Shown piece by piece: positions 1 through 8,390 of a stretch of 36,739 nt of DNA. The notes beneath the pieces were generated by a model. The model ran no database searches. It saw only the letters and a program-made list of their open reading frames with translations, and was not told the DNA's origin. Numbering within the stretch: position 1 is the stretch's first letter; each line of letters begins with the position of its first letter. The position numbers and the translations under genes are program-made. Source of the stretch: a virus; the IMG/VR virus record IMGVR_UViG_3300015360_000104, positions 1-36,739 of that record; one strand, given 5' to 3'.

Positions 1-688
1 CGAGTGGCGAAATGCCAGGCTTCGACAGCTCCGGCACCACAACAGCGGGCGGCGATGGCGCAACAGCGGGAGCCGGAGACGCGACCACCGGAGCCGGAGC
101 ACCGCCTTCGGGAGTTGCGTCCGGCACGCGCGGCGGATCGGCTGGCAGCACGCCATCACCACCACCAGCCTGCGGTATGAGCAGCCTTGCGCCACCGCCC
201 ACCAGGCCGCCAAGACCAATGTTCGCAGCAAGCTCAAGCGGATCGAATTGTTCGCGCAGCCCATCGCCAATCTCAATCGCCTGCACACCGGCATCGACGA
301 CACCATTGGAAATCCCGGCATCGATGCCGCCAGCAAAAAACCTTGCCGCCGCGGCCGGCAGCTTGATACCGGTCCACGCCAAAAGCTTCGCCCCCGCCGC
401 GAGCGGGATGTAATTCTCAAAACTGGACATAGTACCGGCCACTTGCCCGGCCAGCGCCGCACCTGCCTCCAGCGGCGTTTCCCACTGCGACAGGGCGTCA
501 TAGCGGTCGAGGGCCTTCTGCTTCTCGAACTTCTCCGAATACTTTCCCTTGATCGCCCCCGCCAGCGTTCCGGAATAAAAGCCCCGGTCGTAATTCTTTT
601 CGAAGCGCTCGGCAAGCGACGGTTCGTCCTGGGTCAGCGCCGGGCCATCGACCACCACATCATCGAGCGCGGCAAAAGGATTTGGCAT
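1..688 (-). CDS. Large polyvalent virion protein, N-terminal part (cut by window edge)
   Basis: This is an open frame from ATG at 688 to the window edge, 229 codons plus one base, with no stop. The start MPNPFAALDD is followed by an acidic and basic stretch, then Ala/Gly-rich hydrophobic segments (about residues 80-180), which look membrane-interacting, and then a Pro/Ala linker. N-termini of this style are known to me from giant injected 'polyvalent' proteins of short-tailed alphaproteobacterial phages; no search was run. The ATG overlaps the stop of the transglycosylase gene by one base (TGATG), so translation is probably coupled. The position after the gp14-like and transglycosylase genes matches that of T7 gp16, an internal core protein ejected into the host. 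The missing C-terminal part is probably the ORF entering at the right edge of the window (see 32774-36739). Confidence 0.7.
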   Translation of the reverse strand, partial: MPNPFAALDDVVVDGPALTQDEPSLAERFEKNYDRGFYSGTLAGAIKGKYSEKFEKQKALDRYDALSQWETPLEAGAALAGQVAGTMSSFENYIPLAAGAKLLAWTGIKLPAAAARFFAGGIDAGISNGVVDAGVQAIEIGDGLREQFDPLELAANIGLGGLVGGGARLLIPQAGGGDGVLPADPPRVPDATPEGGAPAPVVASPAPAVAPSPPAVVVPELSKPGISPL

Positions 689-3327
689 CAGGGACCCTGC
701 CTTCCGGAAAAGCTGCCATCGGGATGCGTGGTTTCGATCCAGCCATCCTTATAGACCTGCTCAATCGAGCCATCGGGCAGCATGCGATAGACCTCGTCCT
801 GGACTTGCACCTTGAGGAACTCTTCGGCGGCGCCTTCACCAAAGAAATCATCGAAATACGTGGCCAGGCCCGGGTCCTTGCGGAGCAGCTCAACCTGCGC
901 GAAATTGGGCACGGTGCGCTTGCGGGCCGGTTTGGTTTTCGGCGCGCCCCGCCGCGCGGAGTTCGTATTTGGCTGCTGCGTGCGCCGGGGTGGCTGGCTT
1001 GCGCCCCCCATGGCATTCTCCGCCTGGTCGCGCGCCCGGGCGGCCTCCAGCCGCATCACATCATCGCGCGATGGCCGCCGCCCGGCGCCGATCTTGCGCA
1101 TCATCTCCACGGCAAAACCGGCTGTTTCCCGTGAAACACCTGTCGAATGCAGAACTTGCGTCATCACCATCTGGCCAAGATCGCCGCCATAGGTCTCGTC
1201 GCTCTCCTGCACCAGCCGCTCGATGGCCACCTGCTGTGCTTCCTCATCGTCCCTGTAGAGGCTGATCCGCTCGGCAAGACGCCGGGCCTCGGCATTGGTC
1301 AGCGGCTGGCGGGCCTCCTGGCCAATGCCCAGCGTGGCTTGTGCCGCGAGGCGGGCCGCCGCCAGCCTGGCTGGGTCCTTGCGCAGCTCCTCGCCGCGAA
1401 GCGCCTTGAATGCCTGATCGGCGGCAAGCGCGGGATCCTCGTCGCGCAGCTTCTGGAGCGTTGCAGTCTTGTCGACGGCGCGCTCAAACACCTTCTGTTT
1501 CAGCGCAAAATCCGCCTCGCCGGCTTGCGGCTCAAGATCGGCGAGCCGCTCCTCGATCGCCGCCCCCGGCATCTGGTCGATCCCGGCCAAAGCGGCATGC
1601 GTGAGCTGGGCTTCGGCCCGGCGTTCCCGCCAGTCGCGGGCAGCGTCCGCTCCCAGCACACGCGTCACCATATCGCTGGTAAGCCCCGTCGCCGCCGGAT
1701 TGAGGCCGGTGCCAGTCGCCAGGGTTGAGGCGATATCATCGGCAACCTGCTTTTCAACCACGCGGGAAGCCTCGGCTTCCGCCACCGAGATATCCGCTGC
1801 CGCGCCATTCAGCCGGGCCTTGAGCTTCACCCATGTCGCGGCATTGACATTGGGAAGCTTGCCCGCCGCATAATCGGCCTGCAGCGTTTTCTGAAAATCG
1901 CCAACTTCCGCCGCCGTCATGCCGTCCGCCTGGCGGCCATAGAAGGTCACAGCAGCTTGGCCATCGGCCTCGGCTGCGGCCTCGCTTGCCGCTTGCGGGC
2001 TCAGATAGTCGCGCGCCACGCCCTCGCGGTAATGGTCTTTCAGCCGGTTCGCCTCGGCAGCGGCGATGTCAACGCTTTCGGAATTGCCGGGATCAAGCCC
2101 CTCATTGGCGCGGCTGACGTTTTCACTCAACCGCCCGCTTTCCGCGTCATATGCCTGGCGGTCGGCCTTGTCGATCGCCTCCTCGCGGTTGCCCTGCGCC
2201 TGGCGCAAATATTTTCGCTCGACACGCGAAAACGCCTGTTCATAATCGTTGCGGATGCCATCCGGCACATGCTCGGCCAGCTGCGCCCGCTTCAGGTCCT
2301 GAAAGGCCAGCGACAATTCCGTCGGGTCATCCTTGTACTTGTCGTAGAGCTGCGATGAGGCATCGAGCATTTCATCTTCAAGCGCGCGGCGAAAGGTCGC
2401 ACCGGCGGCCTGATCGTATGCCCGGCCGAAAATTGTGTCTCTTCCGGTCAGTTTGAGGCCACCACCGGTCAGTTTGATTGACAATGGCGACCGCCGCTTT
2501 TCGCCTGAAACCATCGCGGCGGCTGATCCGCCGCCCGCTTTGGCTGTCCACTTGGCGGCAAATTCGCCAGCCGTCATGTTGGCCGTGCCGCCGTTGAGGC
2601 GCACCGCGTCCGGCCCCACAATGCGCACCGCCGGCGCATTGGCGTTGAGCAACAGGCGGGCCGCGCCGCCAGGCCCCTGCTGGTGGGCCAGGTAGAGTTC
2701 GCCCGCCGTTGGCTGCCGTCCCAGCTTGCGCGTCAGATAGGCCTGGTTGTCGCGCAAAAAGCGCGCGGCGCCATCGGCGGATTGATAAGGGTCGAAACGG
2801 TCCTTGACGCCATATTGCGCGGCATTGCTGTCGATCTGCTGAAACAATCCACCAGCCGAGGATGTGGGGTTTCTGGCATTGGGGTTGCCGTTGCTTTCAA
2901 TCTGCGCGATGCGCGTCAGCACGGCGGGCGAAACCCCGTGCCGTGCCGCCGCCTGGGCAATGGCATCCCGCACACTGCCGGGCATGGCGCTTCCCGATGT
3001 TTGACTTGCGGGCTCCGCCTTCGCATTGGGCACCGGCAAGGCTGAAAGTCCGGCCCCCACCTCCGGCTGGGCTGGCAGTTCATCGCCCCCTTCCACATCC
3101 ACACGCGGCAGGGCATCGGCTGCCGCCTGCTGTCCCAGTTCTTCGCCACGCCGCTGCGCGGTGCGTTCCGCCACCTGTCCGAAGGTGTTGGCGAGGCCGA
3201 ACATGCTGCGGGCAATCTGCTCTTCCAGCTCGCCGCCGGGGCGCTCCACCGCCAGCAGGCCATCGGCCAAAATCGCCTGGCCCTTGAACGGCTGATAGGT
3301 GACGGCTGAACGCTTGAGATTGACCAT
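688..3327 (-). CDS. Internal virion protein with lytic transglycosylase domain
   Basis: This 879-aa protein probably belongs to the internal core that is ejected ahead of the DNA and opens peptidoglycan. A lytic transglycosylase (SLT, goose-lysozyme-like) domain lies at about residues 118-230. The likely catalytic glutamate is E144 in AQIESNGNPNARNP, followed by the SSAGGLFQQ motif and AHQQGPGGA, both typical of SLT domains in phage proteins. Residues 270-800 are mostly Ala/Glu/Arg-rich helix, as expected of a core protein, and the C-terminus (about 830-879) is acidic. In T7 the transglycosylase is the N-terminal part of gp16; here it is a separate gene beside the giant polyvalent protein. 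The gene overlaps both neighbours by one base (TGATG). The enzymatic call is firm; the virion location is inferred from context. Confidence 0.85.
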   Translation of the reverse strand: MVNLKRSAVTYQPFKGQAILADGLLAVERPGGELEEQIARSMFGLANTFGQVAERTAQRRGEELGQQAAADALPRVDVEGGDELPAQPEVGAGLSALPVPNAKAEPASQTSGSAMPGSVRDAIAQAAARHGVSPAVLTRIAQIESNGNPNARNPTSSAGGLFQQIDSNAAQYGVKDRFDPYQSADGAARFLRDNQAYLTRKLGRQPTAGELYLAHQQGPGGAARLLLNANAPAVRIVGPDAVRLNGGTANMTAGEFAAKWTAKAGGGSAAAMVSGEKRRSPLSIKLTGGGLKLTGRDTIFGRAYDQAAGATFRRALEDEMLDASSQLYDKYKDDPTELSLAFQDLKRAQLAEHVPDGIRNDYEQAFSRVERKYLRQAQGNREEAIDKADRQAYDAESGRLSENVSRANEGLDPGNSESVDIAAAEANRLKDHYREGVARDYLSPQAASEAAAEADGQAAVTFYGRQADGMTAAEVGDFQKTLQADYAAGKLPNVNAATWVKLKARLNGAAADISVAEAEASRVVEKQVADDIASTLATGTGLNPAATGLTSDMVTRVLGADAARDWRERRAEAQLTHAALAGIDQMPGAAIEERLADLEPQAGEADFALKQKVFERAVDKTATLQKLRDEDPALAADQAFKALRGEELRKDPARLAAARLAAQATLGIGQEARQPLTNAEARRLAERISLYRDDEEAQQVAIERLVQESDETYGGDLGQMVMTQVLHSTGVSRETAGFAVEMMRKIGAGRRPSRDDVMRLEAARARDQAENAMGGASQPPRRTQQPNTNSARRGAPKTKPARKRTVPNFAQVELLRKDPGLATYFDDFFGEGAAEEFLKVQVQDEVYRMLPDGSIEQVYKDGWIETTHPDGSFSGRQGP

Positions 3328-3866
3328 CAGTATTGGCTCCCCAGCGATGCCAGCTGCGGCACCGCGCTGGTAAAGGCGCTGAAGAACGAGGCCATCTTGG
3401 TGCGTTTCGCCATCGCGCGGTAATTATAGGCGCGCTCCTCAAGGCGGCTCAATCTGGTGGCCGTGGTGGCGCTGTCGGTGGTCAGTCCCAGATCCAGCTC
3501 GCGATAGGCATCTTTTCTGGCTTGCGCCGCGCTGCCGAAACTCAAGTCGACGCCCGATCCGGCATAGGCCACATCACCGGCTCCCGTGGCTTCGGCCGCC
3601 GCCGCCAGCAGGCTGCGCTTGCGGTCAACCGATTGCAGCGTCTCGAAGGGCTTCTCGGCTTCGGCATCGTTGGCCATCATGTCCAGCTTGTCGGATTCCG
3701 CCTGGCCGGCCTGAATGGTCGAGACGACGCCCATCACTGTCGCCAGTCCCTGCAGTAGCGAGCCGATGGAAAAACCGCTGCCCACCGTCGCCGTGGTGGC
3801 TGCCGCCGTCCCCGCCGCAGCGCCACCGCCCAGCAATCCGGTCAGGCCTCCCAACATCATCGCCAT
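3327..3866 (-). CDS. Small internal virion protein (T7 gp14-like)
   Basis: This 179-aa protein has a Gly/Ala/Thr-rich hydrophobic N-terminus (about residues 1-50), a charged helical middle (55-150) and a hydrophobic C-terminal patch near residues 160-175. This profile and its place between the nozzle-like protein and the transglycosylase match T7 gp14, a short internal protein that forms the outer-membrane channel during DNA ejection. No catalytic motif is visible. The start ATG overlaps the preceding stop by one base. Two further in-frame ATGs follow within four codons, so the exact start is uncertain by a few residues. The call relies on gene order and composition rather than a diagnostic motif. 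Confidence 0.6.
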   Translation of the reverse strand: MAMMLGGLTGLLGGGAAAGTAAATTATVGSGFSIGSLLQGLATVMGVVSTIQAGQAESDKLDMMANDAEAEKPFETLQSVDRKRSLLAAAAEATGAGDVAYAGSGVDLSFGSAAQARKDAYRELDLGLTTDSATTATRLSRLEERAYNYRAMAKRTKMASFFSAFTSAVPQLASLGSQY

Positions 3867-6325
3867 CAGAGCTTCTCCTCAATTACCATGTCGCGCACCT
3901 GCAAGCGGCCCGGGCGTTGCTGCGTCACCACCAGCGTGGTGCCGGTGATCGAGCCCAGCATGCCGCTGCGCCTGGCCTGTCCGGTGAAGGGTTTCGGCGC
4001 CCGGTCGAGAACCGTCGTGGTCTTGCTCAATGTCACGGTTTCGGGCGGCTGGCTGTTGGCGCCAACCGCCAGCGACGTCGTGGCGATGACTTCGAGCGTC
4101 ACCGAGTGAATGCGCCCCGGCCGCTTAACGATCTCATCGTTGCGGTTGATGAAGGTTCGCGGCATGCCTTCCCAGCGTGGGCACTGCCACGGCCCCACGC
4201 GCAATGGCCCCATGTAAGTTGCATCAAGGCTGATGGCGCCGCCCACCACGTCGAACGGGCCTTCGACATAGCCGCCCTGTTCAACCCACACAGCGCGGCC
4301 CTCGTGCAGCTCAAGGCCCGAAACCACGCCCGCCAGATCGGCGGTCGCATCGATTGCGGCCTGCAGCAGGGTGCCGTCATCCTGGCGCTCGTGGCGCAGC
4401 TTGGCCCCGCGCCGCACCGCCATCCGCACCTGATTGGCGGCGTCGATCAGAATTTCAACAACTTCGCCCGATGCCGCCGGCACCCATTCGCAAAAACCCA
4501 CGATCTCCTGGCTTTCAATGACGCAGGCCGCCACCAGCCGCCCGTCCTGGCGCAACAGCCACAGCTTCGCCGCATCGGCCGTGCGTGACGGCTTCTGGGT
4601 TTCGAGCCGGATGACATTCTTAACCAGATGCGTGGCGAAGATGTGCTCGGGCACCGGTTGAAAGCTGGTTTCGATCTCGGAGTAACTTAAGGACAGAAGC
4701 TGGTTGCCGCCGGCGCCCCGGTCGTCGGGATTGGCACCGATGAAATAAATCTTGTTCTCGGCCAGCACCGGGTCGCAGTTGAGGGCGATGCCGATGTCGG
4801 CCACGCGCACGAAGTTCAAAGGGTCGGTCTTGTTGATGGTGCGGTTCGAGGCGAAGTAAACGCTGCGGTCGCTGAAGGCCAGAAGATAGACGCTCTCGGC
4901 AAAGGCCAGAATGCGCTCCGATGTCTGCCCGCCGCGTAAGCGGTCGAGGCGCGGTGCCGCAGGCCCGGCAATCTCGATGTCGAGGCGGAAATATTCGCCG
5001 GCCTGGCTCATGGCAATGGCCGATGGCTCCACCTTGATATCGCCATAGAGCAAGCGCTCCTGGGCAAAGCCGAAAGCGCCGGGCCAGCCGCGCAGGTTTG
5101 AAAACAGCGGCTCATAATCGGTCTCGCCAATCTGCAGGTGAGAAGCCAGTGCCGCCGCATCCGCCGTGTTGCTGATCGCCGCCACCAAGCCATATTCGGC
5201 ACCCGAAAGATCGCCGCCAAAGGTAATGTTGATTTCATACCAGTTGCCGGGCTTGTCGGCGATCGCCACCGTCACCGTGGGGCCAAGCGACGGCAGGGCT
5301 TCGATTGCGGTTTTGAGCAGTGCCGCCGTCACCACCAGGTCGACGCCCCCGGAGCCGACAAACACCGGCAGGCTGGCAGCATCGACAAAACTGATGGCCG
5401 GCGTCGTCTCATCGTTGACGGTGATGGTGACATAGGCATAGATGCTGTTGCCGGTCCAGTTGACGCTGACAATCCACACGTCGTCGGTCTTGGTGTAAAC
5501 CGCGCCCAGATCAACCTTCGGCAAGCCGTCATAGGGCCACAGGTCGCGCACCCATTGCCGATCGTTGCCGCCGCGCCGCACCCGCTGGGTTTCAAGGTTC
5601 CTGTGCGCAATGCCAATGGTGGCATTCTCGGCATAGAAATTGCTCCGCCACACCAGGCTGCCGTCGACGTCCGGCAGATAGACCGCCGCCACGAATTGGT
5701 CATCCTTCCAGATATCGAGCAGCTTCGGCCCCAGCGCCATGAAATAGCGCGAACCGTCGTCATGGCGCATGGCCGCATAGCGCGGCTCGGCCTGTCCGGC
5801 GGTTTCCGCCAGCACACTCACCGTGCCAAGCGTGATGCTGGCGGAGACGGAGAACACCGCCACCACACGGATCGAGTTGGCCACGCGGCCAGCACCCGGT
5901 GCTGCCGCAAAGGTCAGGCTTTGCGCCGCCGTTCCGGCTTCAAGGCTGGCACCCAGCTTCACCCACAGGCCGCCGCGCCGGGTTTCGGCATAGACCTCGT
6001 GCAGCCCGGTGCTGGCCATCAGCGCCGCGCAGTCGATGGCCACCACGGCGCCGCCGACGGTTGCCTGATAGATCGTCTGCGTTCCCGTGTGCGGCCCCGC
6101 CGAAACCGTGATGGCGCTTTTCTCTAAAGCTTCCACGGTGCCGCGCACCGGGCCAAGGTCAAGGCTTCCCGCCATCAGCCGGAAGCCCGACAACGGCACC
6201 GGCTCGATGTTCTTGTAGGCGATGCCCGCCGAATAGAATTGCTTGATGTCGGCGCGGCCCGAAGCATCGGGCGAAAGTTCGCCGGCATTGGCGCTGCGAT
6301 AGGGCGCCCCGGCCTTGGCCACCAT
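3866..6325 (-). CDS. Tail tubular protein B / nozzle-like (T7 gp12-like)
   Basis: This 819-aa protein would form the end of the short tail tube. The N-terminus has the signature common in such nozzle proteins: a Gly-Glu-Leu-Ser-Pro turn (about residues 15-19), a Gly-Arg-x-Asp (23-26) and then Tyr and Asn positions. The rest is beta-rich with many Trp and Tyr residues and no transmembrane segment. Near residue 720 a 'GPLRVGPWQCPRWEGMPRTF' stretch precedes a beta-rich C-terminus. It follows directly on the gp11-like gene with a one-base TGATG overlap, the same pairing as gp11-gp12 in T7. Length is close to T7 gp12 (about 790 aa). Assignment is from pattern recognition plus order. Confidence 0.75.
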   Translation of the reverse strand: MVAKAGAPYRSANAGELSPDASGRADIKQFYSAGIAYKNIEPVPLSGFRLMAGSLDLGPVRGTVEALEKSAITVSAGPHTGTQTIYQATVGGAVVAIDCAALMASTGLHEVYAETRRGGLWVKLGASLEAGTAAQSLTFAAAPGAGRVANSIRVVAVFSVSASITLGTVSVLAETAGQAEPRYAAMRHDDGSRYFMALGPKLLDIWKDDQFVAAVYLPDVDGSLVWRSNFYAENATIGIAHRNLETQRVRRGGNDRQWVRDLWPYDGLPKVDLGAVYTKTDDVWIVSVNWTGNSIYAYVTITVNDETTPAISFVDAASLPVFVGSGGVDLVVTAALLKTAIEALPSLGPTVTVAIADKPGNWYEINITFGGDLSGAEYGLVAAISNTADAAALASHLQIGETDYEPLFSNLRGWPGAFGFAQERLLYGDIKVEPSAIAMSQAGEYFRLDIEIAGPAAPRLDRLRGGQTSERILAFAESVYLLAFSDRSVYFASNRTINKTDPLNFVRVADIGIALNCDPVLAENKIYFIGANPDDRGAGGNQLLSLSYSEIETSFQPVPEHIFATHLVKNVIRLETQKPSRTADAAKLWLLRQDGRLVAACVIESQEIVGFCEWVPAASGEVVEILIDAANQVRMAVRRGAKLRHERQDDGTLLQAAIDATADLAGVVSGLELHEGRAVWVEQGGYVEGPFDVVGGAISLDATYMGPLRVGPWQCPRWEGMPRTFINRNDEIVKRPGRIHSVTLEVIATTSLAVGANSQPPETVTLSKTTTVLDRAPKPFTGQARRSGMLGSITGTTLVVTQQRPGRLQVRDMVIEEKL

Positions 6326-6948
6326 CAGCCATGCCTCGCTTGTGTGAGCGGGTCGTTGGCCATGAAGCCACGGCCCTGCGGCTGGGCGGCGCGGTTCAGG
6401 GCAATCAACCTTCCGAACATGCCGCCGCTGCCATTGTCGCGTGGTGGCCCGAAGGCGTCAGCCGTCTTCATTGCCGCCAGCTCTTCGTCCTGCAACAGCG
6501 GAATGGCGAACTCGCCAGACAGCGCCACGGTGAAGGCCTCGGCAAATCCGGCATCCCATTGCGACGGATCGGAAGCCACGCGCACGCGCACCCACAATTT
6601 AGGAATATTGGCATAGACATTGCCAGCCTCGAGCATGAAGTGGCGGAGATATGTTTCGGGATTGATCGACGAAAGGATGGCGAGCGGATCGCCGATGCGC
6701 GTGCCCGGCAATGGAAAGCCATGAGCCCAGCCATTTGAGGGCGTGGTGGCATGCCTGTCGGGCTTCATTGTCTGGCGAAAATGCGTCCAGTCGTAAATCG
6801 CCGTCACGCGGGCTTCGAGACCCGGCCAGATCATGTCGACGACACCCGCCAACGAGCTTTCCTCGCCGTCGATATAGGAAGGAGGCTGGCCCAGCTTGAC
6901 CAGCGCCCGGTTGACGATTTCAACTTTCGCCCGCGCGCTGTCGCTCAT
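6325..6948 (-). CDS. Tail tubular protein A / adaptor (T7 gp11-like)
   Basis: This 207-aa protein probably forms the adaptor ring between portal and nozzle. The N-terminus (EIVNRALVKLGQPP) is the usual opening of gp11-like proteins: a helix containing 'N-A-L-x-x-L-G', then an Asp/Glu-rich turn and a helix ending in 'YDWTHFRQ'. The middle includes PGTRIGDPLAIL and a beta segment around WVRVRVASDP, also family-like. The start ATG is preceded by GGGGAGG at a good distance. It precedes the nozzle gene with a one-base overlap, as expected. Length is near that of T7 gp11 (196 aa). Confidence 0.78.
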   Translation of the reverse strand: MSDSARAKVEIVNRALVKLGQPPSYIDGEESSLAGVVDMIWPGLEARVTAIYDWTHFRQTMKPDRHATTPSNGWAHGFPLPGTRIGDPLAILSSINPETYLRHFMLEAGNVYANIPKLWVRVRVASDPSQWDAGFAEAFTVALSGEFAIPLLQDEELAAMKTADAFGPPRDNGSGGMFGRLIALNRAAQPQGRGFMANDPLTQARHG

Positions 6949-6989
6949 GCCAGCCTCCCCGTTCTTGCTAAAGTTCGTGCCGTATCGGA

Positions 6990-7271
6990 TTAAGCGCCCG
7001 AGGCGTCGGTGTTGATCGCCACCGTGACATTGCCCGACGTTGGAACGGTGAGCACGATCATCGTAATGCGGTCAGCCACGCCGGTTGCCACGCACAGGGC
7101 TTCGATCACGTCGTTGACTTGCAGTTTCGAGCGGGCGTTGTTGAAATACCCCGCCGCGATCACCGTGGCGACGGCATCGGGCGTGGCATAGACGTAGAAG
7201 TTGACCGGCACCACATCGGCGGTGTGCGGCACGGAAGCCTGAAGCAGAAGGCTTGTCAGTTTGAGCGCCAT
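6990..7271 (-). CDS. Small protein after the major capsid gene (unknown, possible decoration)
   Basis: This 93-aa protein is not recognised as a named family. It is rich in Val, Ala and Thr with alternating hydrophobic residues, suggesting a small beta-sandwich, and has no signal peptide or Cys pair. An AGAGGA ribosome site lies just upstream of the ATG at 7271. It sits between the capsid gene and the gp11-like gene, behind a terminator-like hairpin. This is a place where podoviruses often carry head decoration or head-completion proteins, so that role is a guess. The gene is probably real because of the ribosome site and sensible composition. Confidence 0.6.
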   Translation of the reverse strand: MALKLTSLLLQASVPHTADVVPVNFYVYATPDAVATVIAAGYFNNARSKLQVNDVIEALCVATGVADRITMIVLTVPTSGNVTVAINTDASGA

Positions 7272-7291
7272 GGGAATATCCTCTTGAGAGT

Positions 7292-7325
7292 TGAAGGAAA
7301 GGCGGATGGCCCGATGCCACCCGCC
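7292..7325 (-). terminator. Hairpin with T-rich tail after the capsid gene
   Basis: Read on the minus strand just past the capsid stop, GGCGG pairs with CCGCC and GCCA/TGGC pairs inside it, with one mismatch and a five-base loop (arms 7301-7310 and 7316-7325). The sequence that follows is TTTCCTT. This is a plausible intrinsic or partial terminator, placed as the T7 terminator after gene 10 is, which would raise capsid message relative to tail genes. Confidence 0.5.
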
Positions 7326-7335
7326 GGATCAAGCG

Positions 7336-8226
7336 TCAGACGGCCACCACGGCGGTGGGCTTCACCAGGTGAATGCGGCGGATGCCCTTGGTCAGCAGGC
7401 CCACGGCGGCACCGCTGATCGAGGCCTTGGCCAGCCACGGCGTGCCCTGCAGTTGCGGCTGCGGATGCACATCGGCGTTTTCCTTGTTAAAGGGCGTCTC
7501 GGCGCCGAACGCCTGTTTGCGCCACATGAAGGTTTCCCACTGGCCAGCCGCTGGAAGGCGGAAGTAAGTGTCCGGACATTTGATGAAGGTGATGCCGCGA
7601 ACATTCTTCATGCGCAAGCGCTGCGTCTTGTTGAACACTTCGCTGACGCCTGCTCCCCATTGCGTGTTGTTCCACAGGGAATACATTTCGAGCTGGGCCA
7701 TCCACAGCGAAGGCACCGGGCAGAACACCATGCCGTCCTCGCCGTCATCGCCATATTGCTCCATCAGCGCGATGGCCGTCTCGAAATGCGCCGGCGCCGG
7801 CACTTCAACGCCGGTGCCGATGGTCGGGATCGCGCCGCTGTTGGCGTCATAGAAGGCCTTCACCGCATCGAACTTGATGCCATCGCGCTTGCGGCGGATG
7901 GCCTTGGTGATGAGCTGCAGCAACGTGTCCTTTTCGGATGCGCCGGCCTTGTAGGCATCCTGGGTGCGCCACCATTCGACGGCCTCGAAATCCTCCATGG
8001 TCAGCGTCACGGTCGAAAGCCCGGGGTCGTTGACCGGCACCGCTTCGATGCCGCCGGTGAGTTTGTAAACGGTGGACTGGCCGGAGGCGATCGGGAACCT
8101 CACGGTGTTGGCCATGACATCACCCGACATCATGGTCGAGTCGAGCAGCCCGCCATGCGCCTGCAGGTCGATCGTCACCCGGTCCTTGACCATTTCCTTG
8201 AACCAGGCCGAAACTGTAGTGGACAT
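7336..8226 (-). CDS. Major capsid protein
   Basis: This 296-aa protein is likely the head shell subunit with an HK97-type fold. Features seen: a helical N-terminus with the phrase GGLLDSTMMSGDVMANTVRF, a GVEVPAPAHFETAIALME segment typical of the 'spine helix' region, a 'FCPVPSLWMAQLEMYSLW' stretch, and a beta-rich C-terminus with a Pro/Gln loop. It lies directly downstream of the scaffold gene and upstream of the tail-tube genes, the standard podovirus order. A strong ribosome site (AAAGGA) precedes the ATG at 8226. There is no sign of a fused protease or N-terminal delta domain, in line with the separate scaffold. Confidence 0.82.
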   Translation of the reverse strand: MSTTVSAWFKEMVKDRVTIDLQAHGGLLDSTMMSGDVMANTVRFPIASGQSTVYKLTGGIEAVPVNDPGLSTVTLTMEDFEAVEWWRTQDAYKAGASEKDTLLQLITKAIRRKRDGIKFDAVKAFYDANSGAIPTIGTGVEVPAPAHFETAIALMEQYGDDGEDGMVFCPVPSLWMAQLEMYSLWNNTQWGAGVSEVFNKTQRLRMKNVRGITFIKCPDTYFRLPAAGQWETFMWRKQAFGAETPFNKENADVHPQPQLQGTPWLAKASISGAAVGLLTKGIRRIHLVKPTAVVAV

Positions 8227-8285
8227 CTGGTAATCCTTTCGATTTGCGTTTCAGTGTTGTCGCGCCATCGGAGGGATAGCCAGCT

Positions 8286-8324
8286 GGCCAGGGGGTCCGG
8301 TGAAGGATAGCCCCCGGCCTGGCC
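8286..8324 (-). other. GC-rich hairpin in the scaffold-capsid gap
   Basis: The 164-base gap between the scaffold stop and the capsid start contains GGCCAGGGGG (8286-8295) that can pair with CCCCC...CTGGCC (8311-8324), with a four-base bulge. There is no T-tract, so it may be an RNA-stability or partial termination element that sets capsid mRNA level. Nothing else is visible in the gap. Confidence 0.35.
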
Positions 8325-8390
8325 GGGTCGCGCACTATAGGCTCAAGGCCCATATTGCAGCACGCCGGGCAGGGTAAATTGCGTGAGGCT

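Noticed and set aside
1-688. Direct circular joining of the two ends into one ORF
   Set aside because: One spare base at the left end and an in-phase right end put the two halves out of frame, so seamless joining is not supported, though near-joining is.
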